64,000 bases of DNA from Mytilus galloprovincialis (lineage: Eukaryota > Mollusca > Bivalvia > Mytilida > Mytilidae). The translations under genes and the position numbers were made by a program. Each line of letters opens with the position of its first letter. Positions within the stretch are counted from its first letter, which is position 1. Positions 25,501-37,000 of this stretch are shown here, piece by piece. The notes under the pieces are model-generated. The model was not told the DNA's origin and made no database searches. It was given only the letters and a program-made list of their open reading frames with translations. The stretch spans positions 65,724,681-65,788,680 of the forward strand of contig NC_134848.1 of the NCBI RefSeq assembly GCF_965363235.1, read 5' to 3'.

Positions 25501-25741
25501 AACACATTTGAAAAGATCTACTGAGCAGTGTTTTCAGAAGTGTATGGCGGGTCTGTCCAATAACCAGAAAGAAATAGCAGGACTTGTTGTAGTGCCTGAT
25601 GGAATGAAACTCTTAGTGGTTCATAAAGTTAAAAAGACAAATAATATGTTTTCTTATGAAGTGAAAGAAACTGAGCTTGTCATATGGAGTGAAACAAATA
25701 AACTTTTTGCAATTATGTTGAAATTGATAGATTATAGTTAG
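16529..25741 (+). CDS. Unrecognised four-exon gene, 439-residue protein
   Basis: Exons are 16529-16587, 21729-22014, 23610-23762 and 24920-25741 (TAG stop). They total 1320 nt, with phases 2, 0 and 0 agreeing at the three junctions, and donors GTTTGT, GTAATA and GTAAGC. Exon 1 was chosen because it supplies an ATG, a short Cys-containing N-terminus (KCDCSIFKP) and exactly the two bases that exon 2 needs; it is less certain than exons 2-4. Visible in the protein: DELLEVDWQRVPRTSAVPHQ (about residues 60-80), a hydrophobic helix-like segment around FVNVLANLRTALLVQ, WRGGGDDDK, a predicted helix MNLLELQTILHCMLEGLKVM opening exon 4, and a basic RS-type motif RFRSRSRSPSPGE near residues 268-280. There is no signal peptide or clear membrane segment. 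I do not recognise the family. Codon use is ordinary and no frame is broken, so it looks functional. A poly(A) signal follows at 25758. Introns 1 and 3 carry several transposons. Confidence 0.65.
17233..17560. repeat. Repeat rich in 'gtcgtacgac'-type palindromic words
   Basis: Starts 'aaagccccggtcacaacaga' and is full of variants of 'gtcgtacgac', 'gtcgtgc' and 'gtcgcacaac'. Similar 'ccccggtcacac' repeats are common in bivalve genomes. It lies in intron 1 of the gene starting at 16529. The right boundary is unclear. Confidence 0.45.
17600..17984. mobile_element. MITE with about 85-bp inverted repeats and TA target site
   Basis: A 385-bp element flanked by TA on both sides (17598-17599 and 17985-17986). 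The ends read CTACACAGCTACTTTTGCAT and, reversed, CTATACAGATACTTTTGCAT. Inverted similarity continues for about 85 bp, through 'actatttctgtacta' and 'acttttaatatt'. It is non-coding. TA duplication suggests the Tc1/mariner group. Confidence 0.75.
18217..19570. mobile_element. TIR element with 'acttgtcc' subterminal repeats, interrupted by nested insertions
   Basis: The ends read CAGGCCTCTACAATA and, reversed, CAGGCCTCGACAATA. Just inside both ends are several copies of 'acttgtcc' / 'ggacaagt' in both orientations. At 18592-18956 it is interrupted by a minus copy of repeat family A, which itself contains the element at 18638-18894. No transposase is recognisable. The CAGG...CCTG ends are hAT-like, but I could not confirm a target duplication. 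Confidence 0.55.
18638..18894. mobile_element. 257-bp MITE with 14-bp perfect TIR, inserted in a family A repeat
   Basis: Perfect inverted repeats CATACCTGCCAACT at 18638-18651 and 18881-18894. It is flanked by CAACTC on both sides (18632-18637 and 18895-18900). Removing the element and one CAACTC restores the uninterrupted family A sequence ('gagacaactctctgcaagag'), so the insertion is proven from the sequence itself. It has no coding capacity. Confidence 0.85.
22150..22430. repeat. Tandem duplication of about 155 bp with G-runs
   Basis: Two adjacent diverged copies, each with 'attttattttagag', a poly-A run, a long G-run (22191-22205 and about 22351-22357), 'ttcacatg', 'gtatctca' and 'aaaactttacac'. 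It lies in intron 2 of the unrecognised gene. The remainder of that intron (22430-23600) shows only a partial family B repeat at about 23160-23270. Confidence 0.65.
23929..24428. mobile_element. piggyBac-type MITE, TTAA flanked
   Basis: A 500-bp element with ends GTTCAGTGATATTG and (reversed) CTTCAGTGATATTG, flanked by TTAA at 23925-23928 and 24429-24432. It is non-coding and lies in intron 3 of the unrecognised gene. Its ends differ from the TTAA element at 908-1189, so it is a separate family. Confidence 0.7.
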
Positions 25742-25757
25742 TGAATATTAAGTAAGA

Positions 25758-25763
25758 AATAAA
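25758..25763 (+). promoter_or_regulatory. Poly(A) signal AATAAA
   Basis: AATAAA starts 17 bases after the TAG stop of the gene at 16529-25741, implying a very short 3' UTR. Confidence 0.65.
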
Positions 25764-26144
25764 GAAATCATAATTGAAGTTTATTGACATGCTATATAAC
25801 TTGAATTGGCTCTTTGGGCTAAAACGTTGAGGCATGATAAGAACTATTATTTCATCCCTGAAATTGTAAAAGTCATAAAAATTTCTCTAAAATTAATTCC
25901 AAATAGTCTGAGCTCATACATACATTTAGATAGGTCAAATATACAATTTTGCTGTTTGTAGTAACAAGGAGTAAGTTTTGTAGGGACCATATTTTTCCCT
26001 GACAATTGAGTTAAAATGTGCTTCAAGACAACAAAAAAAATGATGAAAAGACGTACTTTGCTTAGGCAACAAAAGTGCAAAAGTTGACAACCAAAATATT
26101 GAAGTCAGATATATTTAGCAAATGTAATAACAAACATTATGTTA

Positions 26145-26689
26145 AAGTCATATGAAACCTCAAATTTAAAAAAAATATGCATATGTTTTTATAACTAAAT
26201 GGATAGTTTTCATTATAGAACTTATGTACATATACTTTTTTCTGAAGAAACAATTTGTCCACATTTAGAAGAAGTTTACTTTTTTTTAATTGCTTCCTTC
26301 CAGGAAGCAAATTGCCAACATATTTTCCGTATGCAAAGTGACCTTCTTCGTAAAAATCAGGTGATGGCAATACGCATGGATCTGTCATTAAAAAAAACAA
26401 TTATCTGATTTAACATGTTAAATAGTGCTCAATACCTATGTGCTTTTTTGTGATTGTTGACTATAAGGTTACAATCTGTAAACTTCGGCTTATAAACACG
26501 GCATTTAATGAGCAGCCATATTTGTTAAATCTTAACAGACAGAGAGAAAAAAAATTGACGATTAGACAATATATTTGTGTAAAAAATGATAAAATCGTGC
26601 ACAGAAGACTAAGTTTATGATATATACATGCATTGGTTCAAGAATTGGATAAACATTATTTTTCACCAGTCACTGGTTTCATATGACTT
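26145..26689. mobile_element. MITE with TA target site
   Basis: A 545-bp element with 15-bp inverted ends AAGTCATATGAAACC, flanked by TA (26143-26144 and 26690-26691). The short frames inside it are not genes. It lies 0.4 kb downstream of the unrecognised gene. The DNA between 25770 and 26140, and from 26700 to 27340, shows nothing identifiable. Confidence 0.7.
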
Positions 26690-27345
26690 TAGAAGACCTT
26701 TTCAGTTCAGACATGGACTCCTATATATAGTTAATTTCTTAAAAAATTAAATTTACCTGTTTTCATTGAAATTACATGGAAGATCTAAATGAATGCTTTT
26801 TGTGATGCATGAATAGAACTCAAGTACCTAATCCTTGACAAAAAGATATTTTCCTGTCTAATCCTAATGTGAAAATTTAGCTGGAATTTGGAAGCCATTT
26901 TAAGGTCTTATAGAACGTACTCCTTTTATTTTGTATTTCATGGGTTGTCTCACTTAAGTTAAAAACAAAATACCTATTCAAAAATTCAATAAATGTTGAA
27001 CTAAATATATTGTTGTGAATCAAAAATTGGAATTTTCCACTTCTAAAAGTCAATAAGTTACCTAAATTGGTTAATTTCAAACCCCAGTTACCTGATCTGT
27101 ATGATCCACCTCTGTCAGACACACCACCAAACTGTATAATTTGGCATTTGCGATATATCTAAAGGGACCACAATCACACCTGACATTCGTTATTATTTCA
27201 CACAACTTCATCTATTTTATACAATCACTGACCAAAAAGGATAAGAAAATACAAATTTTAATAAAGAGTCAAGCATAAACATGAAATAAAGCCAGGATAA
27301 TGTTTAATAATATGAAAAAAAATATTAGTGAGTCTAAAAATGTAT

Positions 27346-27655
27346 GTTTTTATGCCCCATCTAATATAGAAGAGGGGCATTATGTTTTCTGGTCTGTGCG
27401 TCCGTCTTTCTGTCCGTCTGTTTGTTCATCAGACTCACTTCAGGTTAAAGTTTTTGGTCGAGGTAGTTTTTGATGAAGTTGAAGTTAAGTCAACCTAAAA
27501 CATAGTATACATATTCCTTATGATATGATTTTTCTCATTTTTCGGCCAAATTAGAGTTCTGACCCCCAATTTCACGGTCCGCTGAACATCATGAACAAAA
27601 AAAATGATAGTGCGAGTCGGGCATCCATGTACTTGGGACACATTCTTGTTTCGCT
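27346..27655 (+). repeat. Dispersed molluscan repeat with 'tatgccccat' start
   Basis: Begins 'tatgccccatctaatataga', continues 'ggggcattatgttttctggt', 'gttaaagtttttggtcgagg' and 'aatttcacggtccgctgaac', and ends 'acattcttgtttc'. I recognise this as a widespread repeat of bivalve genomes. Only one copy is here. Confidence 0.6.
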
Positions 27656-27824
27656 ATATAATGCAATCATTAAAGCCACTAACAACTATTAAATAACTGC
27701 CATATTCCTGACTTGACATGCTTGATACAGGACATTTTAAGAAATATTTTTTTTTAATGGTTTGTATGCAATATCTTGAGTTCAAGTGTATTGATCTCTA
27801 TTAAATCCTAGTATAAGGTTAATA

Positions 27825-28150
27825 GTTATCAAAGGTACCAGGATTATAATTTAGTACGTCAGACACGCGTTTCGTCTACATTAGACTCATCAGTGACGCT
27901 CATATCAAAATATTTATAAAGCCAAACAAGTAAAAAGTTGAAGAGCATCGAGGATCCAAAATTCCCCCAAAATGTGCCAAATACGGCTAGGGTAATCTAT
28001 GCCTGGGATAAGAAAATTCTTAGTTTTTCGATAAATTCAAAGTTTTGTAAACCGGAATTTTATAAAAATGACCACATTATTGATATTCATGTCAACACCG
28101 AAGTATTGAATACTGGGTTAAACACCACAATAAGAAGGTTGTGGTTTATT
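27825..28150 (+). repeat. Dispersed mussel repeat, family C
   Basis: Starts 'gttatcaaaggtaccaggat', then 'gcgtttcgtctacattagac', 'catcagtgacgctcatatca' and 'ttatagatattcatgtcaac'-like words. Other copies are at 32431-32760 (plus), 44400-44771 (minus) and a short one at 41110-41178. The open frame 27938-28183 inside it is repeat sequence; the equivalent frame in the 44400 copy is not conserved. Confidence 0.75.
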
Positions 28151-28194
28151 GTGATGGTTATTTTTCATGTTTCAGAACAATAATTTGTGTATTA

Positions 28195-28455
28195 GAGTTT
28201 GGATCGCCATGAAATTTTATCCTCACAAAAATACTGAACTCCGAGAAAAATTTAAAAAGTCCCTGAGCAAATGGCAAACTCAAAAGCTCAAACACATCAA
28301 ACGAATGGATAAAAACTGTCATAATACCTGACTTGGTACAGGTTTTTTCTTTTGTGGAAAATGAATTAAACCTGGTTTTATAGCTAGCGAAACCTCTCAC
28401 TTGTATGACAGTCGTACACAATGCCACTATATTGACAACGTTGTGTGAACAAAAC
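28195..28455 (-). repeat. Dispersed mussel repeat, family B (minus copy)
   Basis: Reverse copy of a repeat with 'acctctcacttgtatgacag', 'tacctgacttggtacagg' and 'aaaatactgaactccgag'. Plus-strand copies are at 23160-23270, 33450-33545, 50690-50925, 54265-54400, 54690-54800 and 57960-58240. Minus fragments are at 27690-27740, 35135-35215, 38695-38800 and 40190-40280. No protein is encoded. Confidence 0.7.
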
Positions 28456-28831
28456 AATCAGACATAATAGGTAAAAATGTAAAAAATATGGGAACCAGAG
28501 TCAACATTTTGTTATAATCTTTATCACTATAACACTAAAAGGTTTATAGACAATGCACATTAGAACAAATGAAAAAGACTACAAATTTTTTTACAATAGA
28601 ACAATAACATATTGACGGGATGTATAATTACAGACTGAGAGCCACGACATATGTATCAAAACACTAATAGTCATATAGACAAAGCATATTGAGCAAAAAT
28701 GAAACACAAGAATGCAAAATGTTTTAGAAAAACGCAATGAGGGATTCAAAAGTTCAGAGTCACGTCTTATTGATATCACTAAAAACAGACTAAACAGGAA
28801 AAGTAGTATTCTTTAAGACAAATAAAATAAT

Positions 28832-29254
28832 ATGGGGACAAAGTCCCATATTACAGTAGAAAAATCAATAAAAAAAAAATCAAAAAAAAATCGGGAATTC
28901 ATTGTGCTAATGAACTCAAAATCGTTCAATTTTTTTTTTCCGGATCTGCGCAGAACACAGAAATCTACTTCCCTTTTCCGGTCTCGTGAGTTGTCTAGTA
29001 AAAAATAGGAACTCAAGGAACACAATACCAATTTCATTTTTGATAATTCTTTAAATGTCTTTGATATGAATAAACGTTACCTGATGATCGCGTTTCTTTG
29101 TTTACATTGAACAAGACGTCATAACTTAAATAACGTCACAATTAAAATCTCTAACAACAGAACTAAAATCGGAAACGTTACGGTATTTCCGTTTCTTTTT
29201 TTTAACAAATATTTAAGTTACAAAAAAAATAATCCATACAGACTTCGTCCCCAT
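28832..29254. mobile_element. Candidate MITE with 'atggggacaaagtc' ends
   Basis: The ends atggggacaaagtc and gacttcgtccccat form a 14-bp inverted repeat with one mismatch, about 420 bp apart. The interior is AT-rich and non-coding. No target duplication is clear, so the call is tentative. Confidence 0.4.
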
Positions 29255-29299
29255 TCACAGGTAATGCCTGTCACATATTAAAATATAACACACTATTAA

Positions 29300-29560
29300 G
29301 ACGATAAACAACGTCAGTCCCAGAATCTAAACTTAAGTACATCGTGTATTTTTTGTGAAGTTGATACGGAATATTTATCAACAAGGGGACAACAAGGTCT
29401 TGGTCCATTCCGATGAACTTTTTTTTTCTGGTTCATCAACTTTTTGCTCAGACACTGGTGACGTTTTGCAAACAAAGTCTGAGTAGGAGCTGCAAGCTCT
29501 TGGACACCGAATACGTTGGGAAATGTATATTCCATATGTAGGTGAAGGCGAGTCTTGTAA
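29300..29560 (-). mobile_element. Reverse-transcriptase C-terminal remnant of family D
   Basis: On the minus strand the sequence matches the last 60-80 codons of the RT at 55605-56606: the 'catatggaatatacatttcc' block, the RACSSYSDF and KRHQCLSKKLMNQ segments, and VDKYSVSTSQKIHD at the end. Frames are shifted between these blocks, so it is a dead fragment. A plus-strand 3' tail of the same family lies immediately to the right at 29690-29895. Confidence 0.75.
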
Positions 29561-29689
29561 ATAAATATAAGTATGAAATGTTATTTTAGGGTAGTAAAAT
29601 TACGCATCTTTAATTCACATACCCTATTTTCATCCGTAACGTACCAGACAATGTCCTTCTTTAAAAACACAGACTGGCATGCGTATCTC

Positions 29690-29895
29690 TTTGTCGTCCT
29701 GAGCATATGAGACCACCCCCAGTTTTTGGTGGGGTTCGTGTTGCTTAGTCTTTATTTTTCTATGTTGTGTCTTGTGCACTTCTATTGGTCTGTTTGACTT
29801 TTTCTTATTTAGGCATGGCGTTGTCAGTTAATTTTTTGATCTACGAGTTTGACTGTCCCTCTGGTATCTTTCGCCCCTCTTTTGCAGTTGGATTA
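29690..29895 (+). mobile_element. Family D retroelement 3' tail
   Basis: Contains 'gagaccacccccagtttttg', 'ggcatggcgttgtcagtt' and 'gactgtccctctggtatctt', matching the tail at 6030-6345. It is oriented opposite to the RT fragment next to it, so the two are separate insertions or a rearranged one. 29900-30680 shows nothing identifiable. Confidence 0.65.
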
Positions 29896-30684
29896 TTTGT
29901 CATATGAACCAGATCTGCAACCAATAAAAGTAAAGTATGCCTATTTGTACAGTTTTATTCCTTGGAGACATAATAGTTGTCCCTTAATACATTGTTATAC
30001 TCATTTGCACCATTTTTTTTTTTAAATATGTATAAAGTTACCAGACTAACATACATAACAAACTATGGTTTAACTCTGTGCTGACCTGACTAATCTACTA
30101 GTTAGAATTTTTTTTTTCAATAGATAAGACTATTAAAAACAATTCTTCTTCTGCTGTTGTATTCTCCTTAGTCGGGTTGTTGTGTCTAAATTTGACATAT
30201 TCCCTTATTTCCATTCTCAATTTTATGCAATAAAGTTTCCAACCCACAAAATATATTCGAATGGGCACATGACTCCTCAGCTCACATGCACATTAAAACG
30301 TATACAGATAATTATATATCATCAGCATGCAGTCTGTTTGATCAAGACACTGATGCACACATTTACTAAGTGTTATTTTTTTTTATTAATTCCAATTACT
30401 TGAATTCGTGATGCATTGAACCAGTTCTGACCAGTTTGATACTTTTTGATACATCAAATTTAGTTTGATTAAGCCGAGAGTTGTTCACCCATGTATAACC
30501 CTTGTATTCTAGTCCAACTAAAAAACACCAGCTTTGCCAAAACGAAAAAGGACAACAAACAAGCAACAGTTAGACAACACTACATGGAAAACGTTTATTG
30601 AACAACATGAATGCCCTTCTCTAAACTCATGCTCTGGACATGGTATAATATCAAGTTTTTCTAGTTGCACACAAATCCGCTACA

Positions 30685-30905
30685 TTTGTTTGCACCTGTC
30701 CTAAGTCAGGAACCTGATGTTCGGTGGTTGTCGTTTGTTGATGTGGTTCTCGTTTCTCGTTTTTTATATAGATTATACCGTTGATTTTCCCGTTTGAATG
30801 GTTTTACAGTAGTCATTTTTAGGGCCCTTTATAGCTTGATGTTTGGTGTGACTAAGGCCCCTTGTTGAAGACCGTACTCTGACATATACTGGTTTACTTT
30901 TACAA
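30685..30905 (+). repeat. Dispersed mussel repeat, family A (diverged copy)
   Basis: Contains 'cacctgtcctaagtcaggaa', 'ggtggttgtcgtttgttgat' and 'agggccctttatagcttgat' in the same order as the copy at 2895-3270, with more substitutions. Confidence 0.65.
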
Positions 30906-31034
30906 ATTGTGACTTGGATCACATCTAATTTTATCTATATAATTTGATCAAAGTTAATGAGATATTTGGCGTAAAAAACGAAACCAACAGTTTAGTTTGT
31001 CATATATATATAACAACAAAGACTTCAAAAAATA

Positions 31035-31040
31035 TTTATT
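31035..31040 (-). promoter_or_regulatory. Poly(A) signal for the lectin gene
   Basis: AATAAA on the minus strand, about 55 bases downstream of the TAA that ends the seventh-exon version of the lectin. Together with the strong acceptor at 31122-31123 it supports a seventh, terminal exon. Confidence 0.55.
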
Positions 31041-31093
31041 AAAGTAATTTTGAAATGTCCATGCCGATTTTGTATTGTACTCTTCCTGTTTTC

Positions 31094-34000
31094 TTAGCCT
31101 GAGACTTCAACATAAGTTGCACTGAAAAATATAAAATATATACAATTATGATGCGAAGAAGACAAATTATATACAGTGCTTAACTATAATATCTTCAGAA
31201 AGAACTACACTTCGTTTCGTCTCGGTGCTTCATTGGTCAATATCAACTAATGAACGTTGCATGCTCTTGCAATTCCCGGAATATCATATTGTGACGTGAC
31301 GAAAACGTTGACCATGCTTTATGACATCATATATATAGAACATATCATTGAAAGAATTTGTCGTCATATTGTCTAAACAGTTTCTAACGTCTGGAAAATT
31401 GAATTTTAAATATTTGAAAAGCTTGGCAAGCCTTACTCATTCGAATTGATTATTTAACTATCTTGAGTGGAAAAATATTATATCATGCTTGATGCAGAGG
31501 TACTATTAGAGGGATAGCAGAACCGATAACAAACCTTTTTTGGCAGATATATTTTTGTTTTTGTGAACACGGCGTGTCGTTCCATTTATGATTAAGTTCT
31601 TTACGCATTTCCATACAGTTTTCTGGATTGTCTCTAAAGTTATTCGGTTGACCACTTGCCCAATCAGTGGCTCCAATGTTTACCCTGACATCTCTTGAGG
31701 TCCAAACAAAATCATTTGTTGGCGGTTTGCGATCTTTTCCACCAATCCAATAGTCTAACAAGAAAAAGTGAATTCTATACTTTAAAGGGACAAATAATTG
31801 CTTACAGCTACTTCAACGGAACACTGGTTGATAATTGTCTCATTGGCAGTGGTACCCATATCCGTTCTTTTTTAAAGACTTAGTGTGAATGCATTTGCAA
31901 CAGCATGTTCCCAAAAAATGTCACAGAAATAGTCAATTAAATTCAAAACAACCTGAAAATACTAGTATTCTAACGTATTACACCTGTAAGTCTAATCTAA
32001 TATGAAATACTTTTTTTATATCGTTTATTGTAACATATGAGCTGCGTCGGATAAAAATCGACCTTATGTAAGTGCACATGATTGTACATGTACATGCATA
32101 AGACTTTGTTTGATTTTGGAGCATTAAAAATACGAAATGGAAGATGAATGTTGGTCTTTTTTGGAAGATTTTTTTATAATTGATAATACGTTTTAAATAA
32201 TCAACTGATATCTACTACCTACGAAATGCAAAAAGACAGTCCTATGTTTCGCTATTTGCATCACCGCAATTTATAAAGAAGAGTTTGGATGGGATATTAA
32301 AGAATAGAAAAACTTGATGTTCAACAGTTACAGGCTTTCCGTAGAGGTTTTTCAACCTGAAATAGGTAAACAGATGTATTGATATTCATTTGCATAAGGT
32401 CGATTTCTATCCGACGCAGCACATATTAAAGTTATCAAAGGTTCCAGGCTTATAATTTAATGCGTCAGACGCGCGTGTTGTATACATGAGACTCATCAGT
32501 GACGCTTATATCAAAATGGTGAGAAAACCAAGCAAGCATAACATTGAAGAGCATTGATCAAATTCAAAAAGGTGCGCCAAAAACGGAAAATCCTTAGTAT
32601 TTCGAAAAAAATATTCTTTGGCAAACAGTAAACTTATAAAAATGACCATATATTTTATAATCAAGTCAACACTGCAGTGCTGACTACTTTGCTAGTGATA
32701 CACTCTAGGACGGAACGTCCACCAGCAGTGGCATCGACCTAATTAATACCTTGTTCACTATAGTTCTGGTCGATGTTCTCCACATTTGTTGGATCCAACC
32801 TCTAAGTGTTATGTTTTAAGCCTATTTATCTCTATTCATTATTTATCTGTTGTGTATTTTGTAGTTTTTGTCTATCTTTTTCTATTCTTTAATATCCCAT
32901 CCAAACTCTTCTTTATAAATTGTGGTGGTGCAAATAGCGAAACATATGACTATCTTTTTGCATTTCGTAGGTAGTAGATATCAGTTGATTATTTAAAACG
33001 TATTATCAATTATAAAAAAATGTGCATTAAACATTACATTCTAGGAAAGATAACTCTTCACTTACCTTCACGGCAATTATCAGAATCAGGTATCTTAGCT
33101 AAAATTTTCAGAAAGTCTATCTCTGGTCTAGTATCAGGTTCGGCAAGAATTGCGTTTTGTCCTTTACAGTTTCTCTAGTAAAAAATACTAAATAAATAAG
33201 CTTAAATGGACAGTAATACATTCATGATGATTTTGCTTTTTTTTAACGTCCGTACAGTTACATTTCTTTTACGTCATGTTGTCTCATTGAAGATTAGTGA
33301 AGATTGGTTTAATTGGCAATCATATTGCATCTTATTATTTTCCTAATATGTTTTGACATCTTAGTAGTCTTTGTGAGTATTATTCGCTGGTTAGTGGTAG
33401 GATTATAAATCTTGAGAGTTATCTACTACCGTATAGCGTGTATTTTCGCTTATTTTTGCGGATATAACAAAATCGACAAAATCAAAGCAGGTTCAACCCA
33501 CCATTTTTGAAAATATTATGTACCAAGTCAGGAATACGGCAATTGTTATCAAATAGATCGCTTCTATGTATATTCGAGTTAATTTTATGTTACACTTTAA
33601 TGTGCGTGTTGTTCCTTAGTTGACGTCTTTCACCTAATTCTATCCGGGAGTTTTTCTTAGAGCCAAAAGAACCAATCTTGATGATAGTCCGCTATAACAA
33701 GGAACCCTGATTTTTGAGTATCAGTGTAACTTTGGCACTAAAAATGGCTGCAATCACTTTGGAAACCATAACAAAGTGAACAAATATAATTTTGAAGTTT
33801 GGTGAATTGTTTAAAACTGCATAAATTTTAAATCATCAATTTATGATACAAATTTTTCGTCCACTGTATACAGGTTTTGGATAATCATTGGAACTCCTAT
33901 GTTTCCATGGAAACTGCAGCATAAATTTCAAAAATTCAGAATGCTTTAAACTCGATAGTAATGATGGGTAACATTTGTAGATGTGGCTTTTGGCGTTGGA

Positions 34001-37000
34001 ATCAGAGTTTAGTTTTATTTTGTGATTTTACTTTTTATTTAACTGTGTAGAAAAAAGTGCAGCTAAATGACATACATTTGCATTGTCCCATGTTTCCTTA
34101 TCATGGAAAACTTTATAGCATAGCTTCTTAAATAAGATCCAACCTGGTGGACAAACAGCAGCTGAAATGGAGAAAGCATTATTTAATTCTTTTTGTAAGG
34201 ATTTTTGCATCTCAGTTTTAAATTAACAATTTTTTTAAATGACTCTCAAAAACAGACAGCATACAATGTATACATCAGAGCTATAAAAACGAAAACAAAA
34301 TGTTTCGCTAATGTCCATGTTTTGGAGATTAATAGCCATCTAAAATTTGGTGGCGAATGAACGTACATAGATTTGTCATACAATTAACATTGGCATTTGT
34401 TTTCCTCTATAACCATCAAAAATCAACAAGGTGATAAATTGGTTTTAAACAACTCTTCAGGACATTTATTCATCCGGATAGTTTTAATTGATGAATGAAG
34501 TCAGTGTGCCTACAGAGAACAATCGACCTTTAATTTGGCAAGTATCCTTTCTCTCCATGTCAATTAAGATGTCGAATGCACCGCACCTACCACCTGAATG
34601 GTTCAAATAAAAACCTCAGAAAACGGAAAAAAACATTTTACAAGGTTGAAATATTAAAAAAAAAATATATGTAATGTAATCATGAAAAGAAAGTCGAGTT
34701 CATCGGTCAAAATTTGTTAATGCTCTGCAAAGTAAAAATAATAGGGTGCTGTACATCAGACACACAGTGGATTACCGATGCCAATAAAAGCAATAGAAGT
34801 ATATACCACTGTTTATTAGTCATTAATCGAATAAAAAAAACCCATTTGACTCGGATTTGAAGACGAATTATGAATTATAAAGGTAAGATTTAGGAATATC
34901 AGATGTAAAGAAATCTATCATGAAATAAAAACAAACCATTATGGTGAAAAATAAAGGCAACAGTTGAATACCGCTGTTCTAAGTTCATAAATCGATAGAA
35001 AAAAAACCAACAAATCCGGGTTACAAACTAAAACTGAGGGAAACGTTTCAACAACGACACAACAGAAACACAACATTAAAATGTAACACACACAGAAACG
35101 AATTATAATATAACAATGGGCATTTTTCTCAATTGGTACAGGGCATTTTAAGAAAAAAAATGGTGGGTTGAACCTGATTTTTTGGCATGCTAAACCTCCT
35201 TCTTTAATGGCAATGTTAATTATAACATTAAAATGACAACATTACATGGCAGAACTACAATATAAAACCTACTTTTAATAGGTGGACAAACCATTGGAGG
35301 ACATGGCGTTGTAACTGGTTGTGTTTGGCACATCATTGGGGCCATTGGATTTCCGGTCATCATGCTCATCAATCTCATCATCATTACTTGGGCCGTTGTC
35401 ATCATTGTTCCGTCCGCCATAGGTACTGGTGCAAGCAACCTTCCGATTATGAAACCACCCAAGAAAGCACCGTCTTTAGAAAGAAGAAAAAAATGTAAGA
35501 AGAATAAAACTTATTGTTATTTCAACATTGTCTTTGGAGTACCAATGATGCAATCAAAAACATATTAAACCTCAATCTTTTACCTCATAAAAATGAATAT
35601 ATTCGTATTTGTTCGTGTAAACAATTTTTAGAGTCCGAAATTGTAAACAAGAGCAGTGTAAATATCTAAACATAATGAATTAAAAACCAAACGAAAAACA
35701 ACATTCAGAATATAAATACATAGTTGTTCACATTTTAGCACTTTGGTCTTATTGAATTTTATGTGAACATGTTTACGGTGGTATAGGAGTCTAAATTAGA
35801 AATGATAGAATTTGTTCATACTTTGCACAAACGTAGAAAATATTGATATATGTTCAAAAATATAATAAAATTAATACTGTGGATTCATTATTATTCGTTG
35901 GATACCAATGTTCGTGGGTTTCGTGGGTGCAGGTGAACCACGAAATCAAATGTTCGACGAAAAACATACTTTAAATAGGCTTTGTATACAGAGATTATTA
36001 AAACCACGAAATCAAATATCCACGAATATACAAGTTTTCAGTAATCCACGAAAATTGATACCCACGAAAATAAATGAATCCACAGTAGGTCACTGTGCAC
36101 TTTCTCAAGCTAGAGGTTGTGACAAAATGACACATTGTGTATGGATTATACAGGAAAAAAACATCATTATGTGATAAAAAGCTAAACTAAATGATAGAAT
36201 TGTAAAATAAAATACGAGAAGATAGCTTTTGGAAAATGCTTTGAGAATATCAAAAGAAAAGATAGGGTCACCGTGCCTTTTCCCGTCTACAATACAAAAT
36301 AGCAAAATTCCATGTAGATTCCTTCAGAATATGCACTATTTCAGAGTTACCTTCCCTTAAAAAGCCAATTTTAAAACACTAAAAATCAAGCAAAAAAAAT
36401 CTACACTGTAAATATATTAGTATTTATAAGTTATAATCTTATTAATTTGTTTAAAAAAAAATGCAAATTCACATAAGTTATCTGCATTCCTGCATCAAAG
36501 TTTGCTAATTTGATTGAAAATCTGGACCCTAGATTCTATGCTTTTTACAATCTAAGATGGCGAAAGCCACCCATACCACCTTAAAGGTTATATGTTATTG
36601 ACAAAACAAGTTATTTGAATATACGTTTAAAGTAATTTATGAAACAACAGCTAATGAAAGTACAGTTTTCGGGTTGCCTAAAACGTACCTTAAAACAGTA
36701 ATATTGATCCAACTTAATCATTTAATTTTTATCATCTACATTCCGCACTAACAACTGATGTTTCGTTCTATCATATTTACTGTTTAATTAGCTACGTGCA
36801 CTCATAACAGAATCATACATTTAAGGAGGTTCATCAAAGTATATTTCTTCCGATAGAACTTTTTATACTTTGTCGAAATGAAGATTCTACTATGTTTTTT
36901 TTTTTTAAATATAATAAAAATATAATAAAAAGTATGGGTCACCGTGCTTTTTTGTAAGTTACAAGCCGTGCAAAATTGTTTAAATTTGCTTTGCTTGTTC

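Noticed and set aside
27938..28183. 81-codon open frame
   Set aside because: It is inside family C repeat; the corresponding region in the 44400-44771 copy does not keep the frame.
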